From Micavibrio sp964400125 (GTDB lineage: Bacteria > Pseudomonadota > Alphaproteobacteria > Micavibrionales > Micavibrionaceae), in the NCBI GenBank assembly GCA_964400125.1, contig CAYNSR010000011.1, positions 13,343 through 77,342 on the forward strand: 64,000 bases of DNA, in the 5' to 3' direction. Position numbers and translations under genes: made by a program. Below, piece after piece: positions 49,901-58,586 of this stretch. Numbering within the stretch: the first letter of the stretch is position 1; the number at the start of each line of letters is the position of its first letter. The notes under the pieces are model-generated. The model was not told the DNA's origin. It saw only the letters and a list, made by a program, of their open reading frames with translations, and did not search any database.

Positions 49901-49985
49901 GTTTGTCATTCCCGCCGTCTACACCTATCTCGCCCGCCGCCACTGGCAGCACAGCGGGGCGGAAATTCCTGCGGCGGCGGAATAA
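46923..49985 (+). CDS. RND-family efflux transporter permease
   Basis: A 1020-residue proton-driven pump with 12 membrane segments in the standard two-half layout. The first segment is followed by the large porter domain (EYPKIEEPIVTVSTTYPGAS); TM4 carries the DD pair (GLVVDDAIVMLENIF) needed for proton transfer; a second porter domain and GLITKHGILIVEFANQM in TM10 follow. It is like the MexF/OqxB-MdtB group of multidrug RND pumps. Substrates are unknown. It ends 6 bases before the convergent sulP gene. Confidence 0.95.
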   Translation: MNIPTLCINRPVFATVMSLLVLLIGLISYDRLSVREYPKIEEPIVTVSTTYPGASAEIVESQITQPLEDSLSGIEGIEYITSVSREERSQITITFKADRDVDIAANDVRDRVGRTRRRLPDEVDEPNVAKVEADAQPIIYMAFSSDRHSQLEVSDYADRFVKDRVQILPGVAEVNINGERRWAMRIWLDRARLAAYNMTPQDIENALRIQNIEIPAGRIESASREFTVLSETDLRSVEQFENMILRQDSGYLVRLGDVARVELGAQDERRMARFNGKSAVALGVVKQSVANPLDVSRELRKILPEIESGLPDGMTVNIAYDSSIFIDKSIKAVYHTIIEAVVLVALVVFFFLRTPRATVIPLVTIPVSLIGAFSLMLVMGFSINTLTLLAMVLAIGLVVDDAIVMLENIFRHIEQGKPPKEAAITGAKEITFAVVAMTITLATVYAPISFMEGRTGRLFTEFALTLAGAVIVSGFVALTLTPMMCSRMLRREEKHNAFYRFSENILNRITDGYRSLLGFALKMRLVVLLIAGAVAGAGGILFMLIPSELAPTEDRGTVVAIISSPEGASLDYTDRYVKQVEAMAEKIPEVDRIFAVIGFPQVSNARTFIRMVDWDERDRKQQDITSALMPQMRNIPGVNAFPTNPPSLGQRAGSKPVQLVIMSTSSYAAIDGWAQDIIDRVASYPGLSSLETDLKLNKPQLKVDVDRDKSADLGIDASTLGRTMETMLGGRQVTRFKRDSKQFDVILQVADVDRENPDDITNIYVRSRDGDMVPMSNLVKVRESVAPRELNHFNKLRAVTITANVNDGFALGEALDHLESVAKEVIPANAQIDFSGVSREFKESSASLYITFLLALCFIYLVLAAQFESFKDPLIIILTVPLAMTGALLALYLTGGTLNVYSQIGLVTLIGLITKHGILIVEFANQMQEKGMRRAEAVLESAVMRLRPILMTTGAMALGALPLAMAAGAGAESRQSIGWVIVGGILVGTFFTLFVIPAVYTYLARRHWQHSGAEIPAAAE

Positions 49986-49991
49986 GGTCGT

Positions 49992-51689
49992 TTATAAAAA
50001 CTGTTCGGCAATATCCAGCCCGTGCTGGAAATCCGTGGCGAAGGCGATGCCGGAATCCGGGGCGGTCAGGCCCATTTTTTTCATGATCTTGAACGGCTCC
50101 GGCTGCACACCGCTTAAAATCACCTGAATATTCATTTTGTGACAGCGGCGAATGAATTCTTCCAGCGCGGTTATGCCGCTGGAATCAATCATGGGTACCA
50201 GACTCATGCGCAAGATGAATACTTTCGGTTTTGATACCAGATTGTCCAGCATATCGAGAAGCCGTGACGACATGCCGAAAAACAGCGGCCCCCGTATCTG
50301 GAAGGCCTCGACGCCATCGGGCAGGCGGGCGCGCATCGTTGTGGACGGGTCGCGGGGCGGACCATCCGGGGCATCGCCTTCGATCAGGGGAACATGCGTT
50401 TGCAGTTCAACGATTTCCGACATCCTGACCATAAACAATATCGCGGCCAGCACCACCCCGACCTCAATCGCTACGGTCAGATCAACTAAAACGGTCAGGA
50501 AAAAGGTCAGCAGCAAAATTGCCGTTTCCCCGCGTGAGGCCTGCATCAGATGCATGAAACGATGGGCCTCCGCCATGTTCCACGCGACAATCACCAGCAC
50601 CGCCGTCAGCGCGGCAAGGGGGATGTAGGATGCCAAAGGCGCGAACAACATCATGAAGGCCAGCACGAAAACGGCATGGAGTATCCCGGCAATGGGCGAT
50701 TTCGCCCCGGCGCGGATATTGGTTGCGGTGCGCGCAATGGCCCCCGTCGCGGGCAATCCGCCGAACAGGGCCGACGCCGAATTGGCCACGCCCTGCGCCA
50801 CCAGTTCGCAATTCGACCTGTGGCGATACCCCGTCATGCCGTCAGCCACCACGGCGGAAAGCAGGGATTCAATCCCCGCCAGAAAGGCAATGGTCAATGC
50901 GCTCGGCAATAATTCCCGCATCATGCCCAAGGACAGCCCTTCCGGGATATGCGGGGCGGGCAGGGTGCGTGGAATTCCGCCAAAGGCTGAACCAATCGTC
51001 GTCAGATCAAGCTGGAGAAGGTACGTCACCATCGATCCGGCCAGAATAACAATCAGGAAGGCGGGTAATTTGGGGGCGTAGCGGCGCAATCCAACAATCA
51101 TCGCCAGACACCCCGCAGCCATGGCCAGATTGACCGGGTCCATCGTATCGCGCACGGCCCAGAAGGCGGCGATTTTTTCAATAAATTCACCGGGGACCGT
51201 TTCCAGTTTCAGGCCGAAAATATCCTTGATCTGGCTGGCAAAAATAATTACGGCGATCCCGGAGGTAAAACCGGTCACGACCGGCTGCGGCACATATTTG
51301 ATCCATGTGCCAAGCCGCAATAACCCGGCGAGCATCAGGATTCCTCCGGCCATCAGTGTCGCCACCACCAGCCCGTCATAACCATGCTTGGCGATAATCG
51401 CAAAAACCACGACGACAAAGGCCCCGGTCGGCCCGCCGATCTGGACACGACTGCCGCCCAGAAGGGAAATCAGCAAACCGGCGATGACGACCGTAATCAG
51501 GCCCTTGTCCGGCGTCGTCCCCGATGCAATCGCCAGCGCCATGGCCAGAGGCAGGGCGATAATGGCAACCGTCAGCCCGGCAACGACATCGTCGCGGAAA
51601 TCCGTCCGTCCGTAGCCCTGCTTCAGGACCACAAAAAGCTTGGGAATATAAAGGCTCCAGAAGGACTCAGACGGGCGGGAAAGGTTCAT
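49992..51689 (-). CDS. SulP-family anion transporter with STAS domain
   Basis: A 565-residue transporter. The SulP signature region (LPLAMALAIASGTTPDKGL, GPTGAFVVVV) is in the N-terminal 100 residues, about 12 membrane segments follow, and the C-terminal ~120 residues form a STAS domain with the switch segment SLVPMIDSSGITALEEF. Sulfate, bicarbonate or other anions are possible substrates. Convergent with the RND pump. Confidence 0.94.
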   Translation of the reverse strand: MNLSRPSESFWSLYIPKLFVVLKQGYGRTDFRDDVVAGLTVAIIALPLAMALAIASGTTPDKGLITVVIAGLLISLLGGSRVQIGGPTGAFVVVVFAIIAKHGYDGLVVATLMAGGILMLAGLLRLGTWIKYVPQPVVTGFTSGIAVIIFASQIKDIFGLKLETVPGEFIEKIAAFWAVRDTMDPVNLAMAAGCLAMIVGLRRYAPKLPAFLIVILAGSMVTYLLQLDLTTIGSAFGGIPRTLPAPHIPEGLSLGMMRELLPSALTIAFLAGIESLLSAVVADGMTGYRHRSNCELVAQGVANSASALFGGLPATGAIARTATNIRAGAKSPIAGILHAVFVLAFMMLFAPLASYIPLAALTAVLVIVAWNMAEAHRFMHLMQASRGETAILLLTFFLTVLVDLTVAIEVGVVLAAILFMVRMSEIVELQTHVPLIEGDAPDGPPRDPSTTMRARLPDGVEAFQIRGPLFFGMSSRLLDMLDNLVSKPKVFILRMSLVPMIDSSGITALEEFIRRCHKMNIQVILSGVQPEPFKIMKKMGLTAPDSGIAFATDFQHGLDIAEQFL

Positions 51690-51734
51690 AAAACGTACTC
51701 CTGAAACCGGAGTATACGCCTGCCGCCGGAAAAA

Positions 51735-52808
51735 TTAAGCCCTGCCGTACTGGGCGGGAAGGGAAATTTTATCCTGTTGCCCCAAAGCCCGCGCCGCATG
51801 CACGGGCCAATACGGGTTCCGTAGCAATTCCCGCGCCAGTAAAACCATATCCGCCTGACCGGTGCGGATGATGGTATCTGCCTGCGCCGGTGCGGTAATC
51901 ATGCCGACGGCGGCGGTGGGGATATACGCCTCCCGACGGATTTGTTCGGCCAGCGGCACCTGAAACCCCGGCCCGACGGGGTAGAATTTCACATCATCCG
52001 GGCGCAATCCGCCCGAAGAACAATCAATCAGGTCTACCCTTGCGTTTTTAAGCATTTTTGCCAGATGAACAGAATCGTCCCCGTTCCATCCGCCCTCGAC
52101 CCAGTCGGTCGCCGAAAGCCGTACGCTCAGGGGCAGGTGATCCGGCCATGTTTTTCTGACGGCCTGTACGACCTCCATCAAGGCGCGGGTCCGGTTTTCA
52201 AAAGTGCCGCCATATGCGTCCGTGCGGCGATTGGTTAGGGGGGATAGAAAACTGTGCAACAAATAGCCGTGCGCGGCATGGATTTCCAGCCATTCCGAAC
52301 CGGCTTTCAGGGCGCGCGCCGCCGCGTCGGCATAGGCCTGGGCCACACGCGCAATGCCTGCCTTGTCCAGTGCTGCGGGTTTTTTTGTCTGGTTGCCGCC
52401 AAAGGCCTCATCCATCGGGCCGACGATATCCCATCCGCCCGCATCGTTCGCCAGATGATGCCCACCCTCCCACGGCAGGGCCGAACTGGCCTTGCGTCCG
52501 GCATGGGCAATCTGGATTCCCGGCACAGCGCCATATTGTTTGATCGCGGCATTGATTTTTGCCAGCATGTCAATCTGGCCGTCCTGCCACAACCCCGTAC
52601 AGCCCGGGGAAATGCGTCCCTCCGGTAACACGCCTGTCGCTTCGACCATCACCAGCCCGGCCCCGCCGATAGCGCGTGTCACCAGATGAACGAAGTGCCA
52701 GTCGTTCATATAACCGTCAACGGCGGAATACTGGCACATCGGCGAAACACCGATCCTGTTGCGCAAGGTGACAGATTTGATTGTCAGCGGATCGAAAAGG
52801 TGGGGCAT
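51735..52808 (-). CDS. NADH:flavin oxidoreductase, YqjM/OYE class
   Basis: A 357-residue FMN-dependent ene-reductase. The start MPHLFDPLTIKSVTLRNRI and SPMCQYSAVDG are of the YqjM class, with Cys in MCQYSA modulating FMN; IAHAGRKA and EIHAAHGYLLHSFLSP are further conserved. FMN phosphate-binding segments AVGMIT and DMVLLARELLRNPYWP close the barrel. It reduces activated C=C bonds; the physiological substrate is unknown. Confidence 0.94.
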   Translation of the reverse strand: MPHLFDPLTIKSVTLRNRIGVSPMCQYSAVDGYMNDWHFVHLVTRAIGGAGLVMVEATGVLPEGRISPGCTGLWQDGQIDMLAKINAAIKQYGAVPGIQIAHAGRKASSALPWEGGHHLANDAGGWDIVGPMDEAFGGNQTKKPAALDKAGIARVAQAYADAAARALKAGSEWLEIHAAHGYLLHSFLSPLTNRRTDAYGGTFENRTRALMEVVQAVRKTWPDHLPLSVRLSATDWVEGGWNGDDSVHLAKMLKNARVDLIDCSSGGLRPDDVKFYPVGPGFQVPLAEQIRREAYIPTAAVGMITAPAQADTIIRTGQADMVLLARELLRNPYWPVHAARALGQQDKISLPAQYGRA

Positions 52809-52865
52809 GGAAGATGCAGCCTGTGAATGTGAAAATATTGCAGGAGATAAGGTAACCTTCCGGCC

Positions 52866-54197
52866 CTAGTTTTCAAGCACAAGCGGCCAGAAACGCGGAA
52901 TGACGTACAGGGCCGCCAGTAGCATCAGAATATTCAGGGGTAAGCCGATTTTGATGAAATCCCGGAAGCGGTAATTCCCGGCGCTGTAAACATAGGTGTT
53001 GGTCTGGTAGCCAATCGGGGTTGCAAAACTGGCGCTGGCCGCGAACATGATGGCGACAAGGAAGGGGCGGGGGTCAAGCCCGAGATTTTGCGCCAGAGCA
53101 ATCACAATCGGGGTCAGGAGAACCGCAACGGCATTGTTGCTCATCATTTCCGTCAGGATGGTCGCAACCAGATAAACCATCGCCAGCACGGCCAGCGGCC
53201 CCATATGCTTCACCATATCGGTCAGGCTGATGACAACCTCTTCCGCCACGCCGCTGCTGGTCAATGCCTTGCTGATGCCGATCATTCCGAAAATCAGAAA
53301 GACGATTTTCCAGTCGATTGCCTTGAATGCCTGCTCGATGCTCAAACATCCGGTCATGATAACAACCAGTGCGCCGATCATGGCCAGTCCCGCAATCGGC
53401 AAAAAATTCAGGCTGGCAAGGAAGACCACAACCCCGAGGGCCAGTACCGCGATCAGGCTTTTTTCACCCGCTTTGGCGGTGGCATCGGCTCGTCTGGAAA
53501 AGCTGAGAAAGCTCATGTCGCGGCCATGGAAGCTGTATCGTTCCCGGCTCTTTTTTTCTGCATCATCAGGCGTTATTTCTTCTTGCCGGGGCAGTAAAAA
53601 CGGGCCTGCGCAGATCAGGTAGATAAGGCCGATCGCCGCCATGATCGTCCCCGCGCCGGTGATTTCAAACATGGAAAAAGGTTTCTGCCCGTATTCCTGC
53701 GCCACACCGTCGACCAGAATATTGGTGGATGTGCCGATCAGGGTGCAGACCCCGCCCAGAATGGCCAGATAGGATAGCGGGATCAGGTAGCGGGAAGGGT
53801 AATCTTCAAACCGCTTGGCCAGTGAAATAACCACAGGGGTTAAAACGATGACCACCGGTGTGTTGTTCATAAACGCCGACATCACTATCACCCCGACGAA
53901 TAACAGGGCAAAGGCCGTTATTTTATGATCGCCCGAGATGGCGATAACTTTCCGGCCAATCATGTTGATTACACCCGTCCGGTCCAGCGCGGCACTCATA
54001 ATCAGCAGGCAGGCAATCGTGGTCGGGGCGCTGTTGCTGAAGACGGCAAGGGTTTGTTCGGTGGTCAGAACCCCGGCCACCAGCAAGACGGCCATCCCCG
54101 TCATCGCCACCATATGGGCGGGGAATTTCTCCAGAAGAAAGGCCAGCGTAACGCAGGCCAGAACAATACAGGTGATAATCTGGTCCAGATTTTCCAT
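52866..54197 (-). CDS. SLC13-family (ArsB/citrate-type) anion permease
   Basis: A 443-residue membrane protein with about 11 spans, the motif AFMNNTPVVIVLTPVV and its second-half counterpart MMSNNAVAVLLTPIV, which mark SLC13/DASS-type carriers. A hydrophilic loop (DAEKKSRERYSFHGRDMS) is mid-protein. It may carry dicarboxylates, sulfate or arsenite; the sequence does not tell. It follows two other genes for anion or redox functions but is separately spaced. Confidence 0.9.
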   Translation of the reverse strand: MENLDQIITCIVLACVTLAFLLEKFPAHMVAMTGMAVLLVAGVLTTEQTLAVFSNSAPTTIACLLIMSAALDRTGVINMIGRKVIAISGDHKITAFALLFVGVIVMSAFMNNTPVVIVLTPVVISLAKRFEDYPSRYLIPLSYLAILGGVCTLIGTSTNILVDGVAQEYGQKPFSMFEITGAGTIMAAIGLIYLICAGPFLLPRQEEITPDDAEKKSRERYSFHGRDMSFLSFSRRADATAKAGEKSLIAVLALGVVVFLASLNFLPIAGLAMIGALVVIMTGCLSIEQAFKAIDWKIVFLIFGMIGISKALTSSGVAEEVVISLTDMVKHMGPLAVLAMVYLVATILTEMMSNNAVAVLLTPIVIALAQNLGLDPRPFLVAIMFAASASFATPIGYQTNTYVYSAGNYRFRDFIKIGLPLNILMLLAALYVIPRFWPLVLEN

Positions 54198-54255
54198 GGG
54201 GCTTAATATCGGGCGACTTTATGATATTCTCAAGCAACATTTCATGGGGGTTATT

Positions 54256-54513
54256 ATGTCATTCAATCCGCGCCAATGCGCCACCGATATCCTTGGAAAA
54301 TCGAAAGCGCACCTGCACGATGTCCAGGAAAATTACTGGAGCCACATGCGCTTTGCCTTGTACGCCGTCTGGATGATGGGCTCGGCCATGGTGTTGCTGC
54401 TGGTGCATCTGCTGGTCCCGGCATGGTTCCAGTGCAGCGCCGGTAACCGCATTCTGAAACTGGCGCAGGACATGCAGGCCCGGCGTGATCGTATCGGCGG
54501 CTGCCCTGAATGA
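54256..54513 (+). CDS. Small membrane protein, DUF6356-like
   Basis: An 85-residue protein with one strong hydrophobic segment (FALYAVWMMGSAMVLLLVHLL) after a conserved-looking DVQENYWSHMRFA. It resembles the short alphaproteobacterial family DUF6356 (pattern E-x-Y-x2-H followed by a membrane helix). GGGGG lies 5 bases before the ATG at 54256. Its TGA overlaps the ATG of the FAD/NAD gene (ATGA), so the two are co-translated. Confidence 0.72.
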   Translation: MSFNPRQCATDILGKSKAHLHDVQENYWSHMRFALYAVWMMGSAMVLLLVHLLVPAWFQCSAGNRILKLAQDMQARRDRIGGCPE

Positions 54514-55631
54514 TTCCCGTTACCATCATCGGGGGCGGTTTTTGCGGGACCATGGTGCTGTATCACCTGATGCGCTGCGACGGTTTGCCGCCACTGGAAA
54601 TTTCATGGTTCGATGAAGGCGGGCGTCACGGGCGCGGCGTTGCCTATTCCACGCCGTATCCGGAACACCTGCTGAATGTGCCCGCTGCGGGGATGAGTGC
54701 GCTGCCCGATGATTGCGACCATTTTTTAAAATGGCTGGGCGAGGGGGCCGAACGGGGTCGGTTTTATCCGCGCATGGTTTACGGCGATTATCTGTCCTGC
54801 CTGATGAAGGATGCCCTGCAACGGGGGCAGGAAAGGGGCCATAAAATCCTGTTGCGGGAAGGGCGCGCGGCAAGGGACGATCATGATAATGTCATCACAA
54901 CAATCCACGCGACCGGAACGTCGCAACCCTTATGGCCGGGCGGGGCAGGCACACAGGATGATACTCCGCGCTTGCTGGCCAATCCCTATTGCCGGAGGGC
55001 TGCCGATATTCCGCCCGATACAAAAATCATCCTGATCCTCGGCACGGGGCTGAGCGCCGTCGATGCCATTTTAACCCTGCATAAAAACGGCTATAGCGGC
55101 AAAATCATCTGCATTTCCCGCACCGGCCTTTGGCCCGTCGCGCACGGCCCGAAGGACAGGTTCTGGCACTGGCGGCGTTATGTCGATGCGCTCCGGCCCC
55201 ATACGAACCGCCTATGGCGGGCGATGCCAGCCTTCATGCGGAAATTCTGCCTGAAAAATATTACCTGCTGGAATGTTATTCGCCACCGCATGCCGCCGGA
55301 ATGTGCCGCCATCATAAAATCTCTTAAAACCTCCGGCCAGTTGCATACGCATCGCGGCGCTGTGCGCGGGGTGGAGATAACAGGAAATCATATCGCTGTG
55401 GATCTGGGGACGTATAAAATATCCGGCGATATGGCGATCAATTGCCTCGGTTTTATCGCGTACCGTCAGACCCCGGTACAAACTTTCCGTCTTGCCGAAC
55501 GTGAATGGATTCTGGGCGCACCACTTTTCGGCCACCTCCTCGAAACCACCGCCGTCCCCGAATTGCGGGAACAGGCACGAGATGTGGCGGGGGGCGTCTG
55601 TAACACATTGAAGAAAAATAGAAATGCGTAA
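54510..55631 (+). CDS. FAD/NAD(P)-binding oxidoreductase-like protein
   Basis: A 373-residue flavoprotein-like enzyme. The N-terminal Rossmann motif IIGGGFCGTMVLYHLM and GRGVAYSTPYPEHLLNVPA are typical of the FAD-NAD(P)-binding family around HcnB/YdhS-type proteins. A second nucleotide motif LGTGLSAVDAILTLHKNGY is mid-protein. The reaction is unknown. It is translationally coupled to the small membrane protein upstream, which may anchor it; this last point is inference. Confidence 0.8.
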   Translation: MIPVTIIGGGFCGTMVLYHLMRCDGLPPLEISWFDEGGRHGRGVAYSTPYPEHLLNVPAAGMSALPDDCDHFLKWLGEGAERGRFYPRMVYGDYLSCLMKDALQRGQERGHKILLREGRAARDDHDNVITTIHATGTSQPLWPGGAGTQDDTPRLLANPYCRRAADIPPDTKIILILGTGLSAVDAILTLHKNGYSGKIICISRTGLWPVAHGPKDRFWHWRRYVDALRPHTNRLWRAMPAFMRKFCLKNITCWNVIRHRMPPECAAIIKSLKTSGQLHTHRGAVRGVEITGNHIAVDLGTYKISGDMAINCLGFIAYRQTPVQTFRLAEREWILGAPLFGHLLETTAVPELREQARDVAGGVCNTLKKNRNA

Positions 55632-55676
55632 ACGCTATTTTTTGCATAAATAGAGCCATTCCTCTATACTTTTCTT

Positions 55677-56414
55677 ATGATGAATCAAAGCCGCATGCCA
55701 GAAGAAAAAGAAGGATTTATAGAGACCTTAAATCATCAAGGTTTCATGACAAGTTCGTTAGACATTTATTCCAAAGAATTTGTTTCTTTTGCAGGCCGCG
55801 CACAAAAGCCCGTGCTTGATATTGGGGCAGCGTTCGGTGTTGCTTCTTTGGAAGCATTAAAAGCAGGCGCTTCAGTCATTGCAAATGATATAGATGCGCG
55901 TCACTTGGAAATTTTAAAAGAGAGAACGCCGGAAGAATACAAAGATAAACTCCGGCTTGTTATGGGCGCATTTCCCGATGAATTGAATTTTGAAGCAGGA
56001 AGTTTAAGTGCAGTTCTGGCTTGCCGTGTCATGCATTTTTTTGATGGCTCTACAATTGAAGCCAGTGCCAATAAAATATACTCTTGGCTTTCTACGGGTG
56101 GAAAAGTTTTTATTGTTGGCGAAACAGTTTACGTCAGGACGATGCAAAACTTCATTCGGGAGTTTGAGGACAGAATAGCAAAGGGTGAGAATTGGCCTGG
56201 CTATTTCGATGATGTACACGAAAGATGCGCGCCTGAAGTTAAAAATAAGCTGCCGGAAACAAAACATTTCTTTAGCCCGGAAATGCTATGGAGAGTTTTT
56301 CAAAACGCGGGATTTAAAATCGAAAAATGTGATGTTTTTCCAAGGCCAGACTTCCCAAAATGGCTCCAGCTTGATGGGCGTGAAAGTTGCGGGTTAATTG
56401 CCGTCAAATTGTGA
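55677..56414 (+). CDS. Class I SAM-dependent methyltransferase (AT-rich)
   Basis: A 245-residue protein with motif I VLDIGAAFGVASLEALKAG, motif II NDIDARHLEIL and LSAVLACRVMHFFDG as motif IV. A large insertion near residue 150 contains MQNFIREFEDRIAKGENWPG. Codon use is clearly more AT-rich than that of neighbours, which suggests horizontal acquisition. No strong Shine-Dalgarno sequence is seen. The substrate is unknown. Confidence 0.8.
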   Translation: MMNQSRMPEEKEGFIETLNHQGFMTSSLDIYSKEFVSFAGRAQKPVLDIGAAFGVASLEALKAGASVIANDIDARHLEILKERTPEEYKDKLRLVMGAFPDELNFEAGSLSAVLACRVMHFFDGSTIEASANKIYSWLSTGGKVFIVGETVYVRTMQNFIREFEDRIAKGENWPGYFDDVHERCAPEVKNKLPETKHFFSPEMLWRVFQNAGFKIEKCDVFPRPDFPKWLQLDGRESCGLIAVKL

Positions 56415-56470
56415 TAATTGTTTAATTGCTCGCTAAGGTGCCGCTTTAAAGAGTGATAATGTATATTATG

Positions 56471-56522
56471 GTAAATATAAGAGGGTGGCTTCAATCCTTA
56501 AGGCGCTGGCTCTTATATTTAC
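56471..56522. repeat. 13-bp-arm inverted repeat between convergent genes
   Basis: GTAAATATAAGAG (56471-56483) and its complement (56510-56522) enclose a 26-base loop. It lies between the 3' ends of the AT-rich methyltransferase and the MBL gene. It might act as a terminator, though no U-tract follows. Confidence 0.55.
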
Positions 56523-56539
56523 GGCGCTCAAATGCGCGC

Positions 56540-57331
56540 TTAAAGGGTGATCGTCAAACCATCCCATGCGGGTCTGTAACCATCGGGCAATTCCCGCAGG
56601 AGGGTCTGGTAATCCATGAAATTCGGCAGGTGTGTCAGGTAGACTTGCGGGGCCTGAACGATTTCATTGAGTTCATAGACCTTTTTCAACGTTGCATGGA
56701 CAAGGCTGCGTTCCATTTTATAGCCCGCGCCATCGACGATCCACGTTTTTATGCCGCTCAAAGATTCAAGCGCCTGCTGGTCGAGATCAACCATGTCAGT
56801 TGAATAGGCCAGATCGCGGAAGCGGTAGCCCAGACTCTTGCATGTGCCATGATCCTGCACGAACGGGATGAAATCTATATCCCCGACGCGCATCTGCGTA
56901 TTCATCTGGTCATCGCGGATGATATTCGGGGCCAGCACTTCCGGATATATCCCGCCGTTGCGTTCGATAAACAAATAATCGTAGCGCTGGCGTAATTCAG
57001 AAAGCGTAATATCATCGCCGTAAATCTGGATCAGTTTTTTATGGCGGATACGAATGGTTCTCAATTCCTCCACGCCGCCGATATGGTCGGAATGCGCATG
57101 GGTGAACAACACCGCATCAACATCGGTAATGCCGTGCCGGTTGCCCTGTTCGCGCAGGTCTGGGCTGGAATCGATCAGCAATGTCGTGTTATCGCTGCGG
57201 ATCATCGCGGCAGAACGGGAGCGGCGATTGCGCGGCTCCTCCGGGTCGCAAGCGCCCCAGTAATTTCCAATGGTGGGCGTTCCTGCGGAATTGCCGCAGC
57301 CAAGAACGGTAAATGTCCAGTTCGTCGTCAT
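56540..57331 (-). CDS. Metallo-beta-lactamase-fold hydrolase (PhnP-like)
   Basis: A 263-residue MBL-fold enzyme with the zinc motif THAHSDHIGG, an N-terminal CGNSAGTPTIGNYWG and a C-terminal LTHLPNF. This is the PhnP/cyclic-phosphodiesterase-like group, commonly linked to tatD in alphaproteobacteria. It begins 1 base after the tatD stop. Exact substrate unknown. Confidence 0.9.
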   Translation of the reverse strand: MTTNWTFTVLGCGNSAGTPTIGNYWGACDPEEPRNRRSRSAAMIRSDNTTLLIDSSPDLREQGNRHGITDVDAVLFTHAHSDHIGGVEELRTIRIRHKKLIQIYGDDITLSELRQRYDYLFIERNGGIYPEVLAPNIIRDDQMNTQMRVGDIDFIPFVQDHGTCKSLGYRFRDLAYSTDMVDLDQQALESLSGIKTWIVDGAGYKMERSLVHATLKKVYELNEIVQAPQVYLTHLPNFMDYQTLLRELPDGYRPAWDGLTITL

Positions 57332-57332
57332 G

Positions 57333-58127
57333 TTACAAGTGCGCCTTGCTGAAGAGCGTGAAAAAATTTTCTCTGGTCTGCGCCGCCATGATCTCCGGCG
57401 TTACGCCTTTCAGTTCCGCCAGCATGGCCGCCGTATGCACGACCAGCGCGGGTTCGTTAATTTTTCCCCGGAACGGGGCCGGGGCCAGATAGGGCGCATC
57501 CGTTTCGATCAACAGACGTTCCAGCGGAACGTCTTTCGCAAAATCGCGCAACTCCGGGGCCTTGGGGAAGGTCACAATGCCGGAAAAAGAAATATAAAAC
57601 CCGAAATCAAGCGCCGCTTCGCCCATGGCCCGGCCTGATGAAAAACAATGCATTACCCCTTTTAATCCTCCTCCTGCCCCCTCTTCCCGAATAATGCGCA
57701 TGATATCGTCATCGGCGTCACGCGCATGCACGACCAGAGGTAAACCGGATTCGATACAGGCGCGGATATGTTTGCGAAAACACGCCTGCTGGTCTTCGAC
57801 TGTGGCGTGCTTATAAAAATAATCCAGCCCGCTTTCACCAATGCCGACGATTGCGGGGTCGGACATAGCGAGGCGGACGATATCGTCCTGCGACACAGAA
57901 TTTTCCGCCGGGTCGCTGGCCTCGTGCGGATGCGTCCCAATGGTGCACCATACACTCCTGTGCGCCTTCGCCACGGCCAGAACTTCCGGGAATTCGTCGG
58001 AAATGCGGCAGCATATGGTCAGCATCCCCTCCACGCTTGCCGCGTTGGCATTGGCGACAACCTGCCCTGTCCCGCCCAGATTAAGCAGGCGATCATGATT
58101 CAAATGGCAGTGTGAATCGATATACAT
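57333..58127 (-). CDS. TatD-family metal-dependent DNase/hydrolase
   Basis: A 264-residue TIM-barrel hydrolase with DSHCHLNH at the N-terminus, IGESGLDYFYKHA, VVHARDADDD and ETDAPYLAP, the metal-binding blocks of TatD. Members act as 3'-5' exonucleases in DNA repair or fragmentation. It lies between the EamA-type gene (6-base gap) and the MBL gene (1-base gap) in one operon. Confidence 0.94.
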   Translation of the reverse strand: MYIDSHCHLNHDRLLNLGGTGQVVANANAASVEGMLTICCRISDEFPEVLAVAKAHRSVWCTIGTHPHEASDPAENSVSQDDIVRLAMSDPAIVGIGESGLDYFYKHATVEDQQACFRKHIRACIESGLPLVVHARDADDDIMRIIREEGAGGGLKGVMHCFSSGRAMGEAALDFGFYISFSGIVTFPKAPELRDFAKDVPLERLLIETDAPYLAPAPFRGKINEPALVVHTAAMLAELKGVTPEIMAAQTRENFFTLFSKAHL

Positions 58128-58133
58128 GGCGCC

Positions 58134-58586
58134 TCAGTGACCGGATTTTAAAAGCACAATGGCCGATCCCGCAAAAATCATCATCCCGCCCAGCGCCAGA
58201 TTCCAGTTCAACTGGATATCGCGAAAAAAAAGCCAGACGAAAAAACAGACAAAGACGGGATAGGTGATTTCAATGACCGAAGAATAAGTGGCATTTTTTT
58301 GCTGTATCGACATGTAAATCAGAAAAACCCCGGTAATGACCGCAGCCGCCTGCACGATCAGCATGCCGATAAAGCCTTTGTTGGACGTCAAGACTTCGAT
58401 GTTGTGTTGGAAACTACCGAATTTCATTAGAATAAAAAGATAAAACGGCAACGTGATAACTGCACCGAAGCTAATGAGGAAGGACGGTGTTATACCCGCC
58501 TGCAACAGCTTTCCCGATATGGCATAGCTGATCCCCCACAGGATTGAGGCTGAAAACGCCAGAATGGCCCAAAGCGGAATAATCAT
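58134..58586 (-). CDS. EamA/DMT-type small permease (half-size)
   Basis: A 150-residue membrane protein with five hydrophobic segments (PLWAILAFSASILWGISYA, then FLISFGAVITLPFYLFILM, IGMLIVQAAAVITGVFLIYM, VFVCFFVWLFF and GMMIFAGSAIVLL). This is half of a usual ten-TM EamA protein, so a dimer is likely. Its start overlaps the metG stop by 4 bases. It interrupts the metG-tatD order seen in relatives. Substrate unknown. Confidence 0.85.
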   Translation of the reverse strand: MIIPLWAILAFSASILWGISYAISGKLLQAGITPSFLISFGAVITLPFYLFILMKFGSFQHNIEVLTSNKGFIGMLIVQAAAVITGVFLIYMSIQQKNATYSSVIEITYPVFVCFFVWLFFRDIQLNWNLALGGMMIFAGSAIVLLKSGH

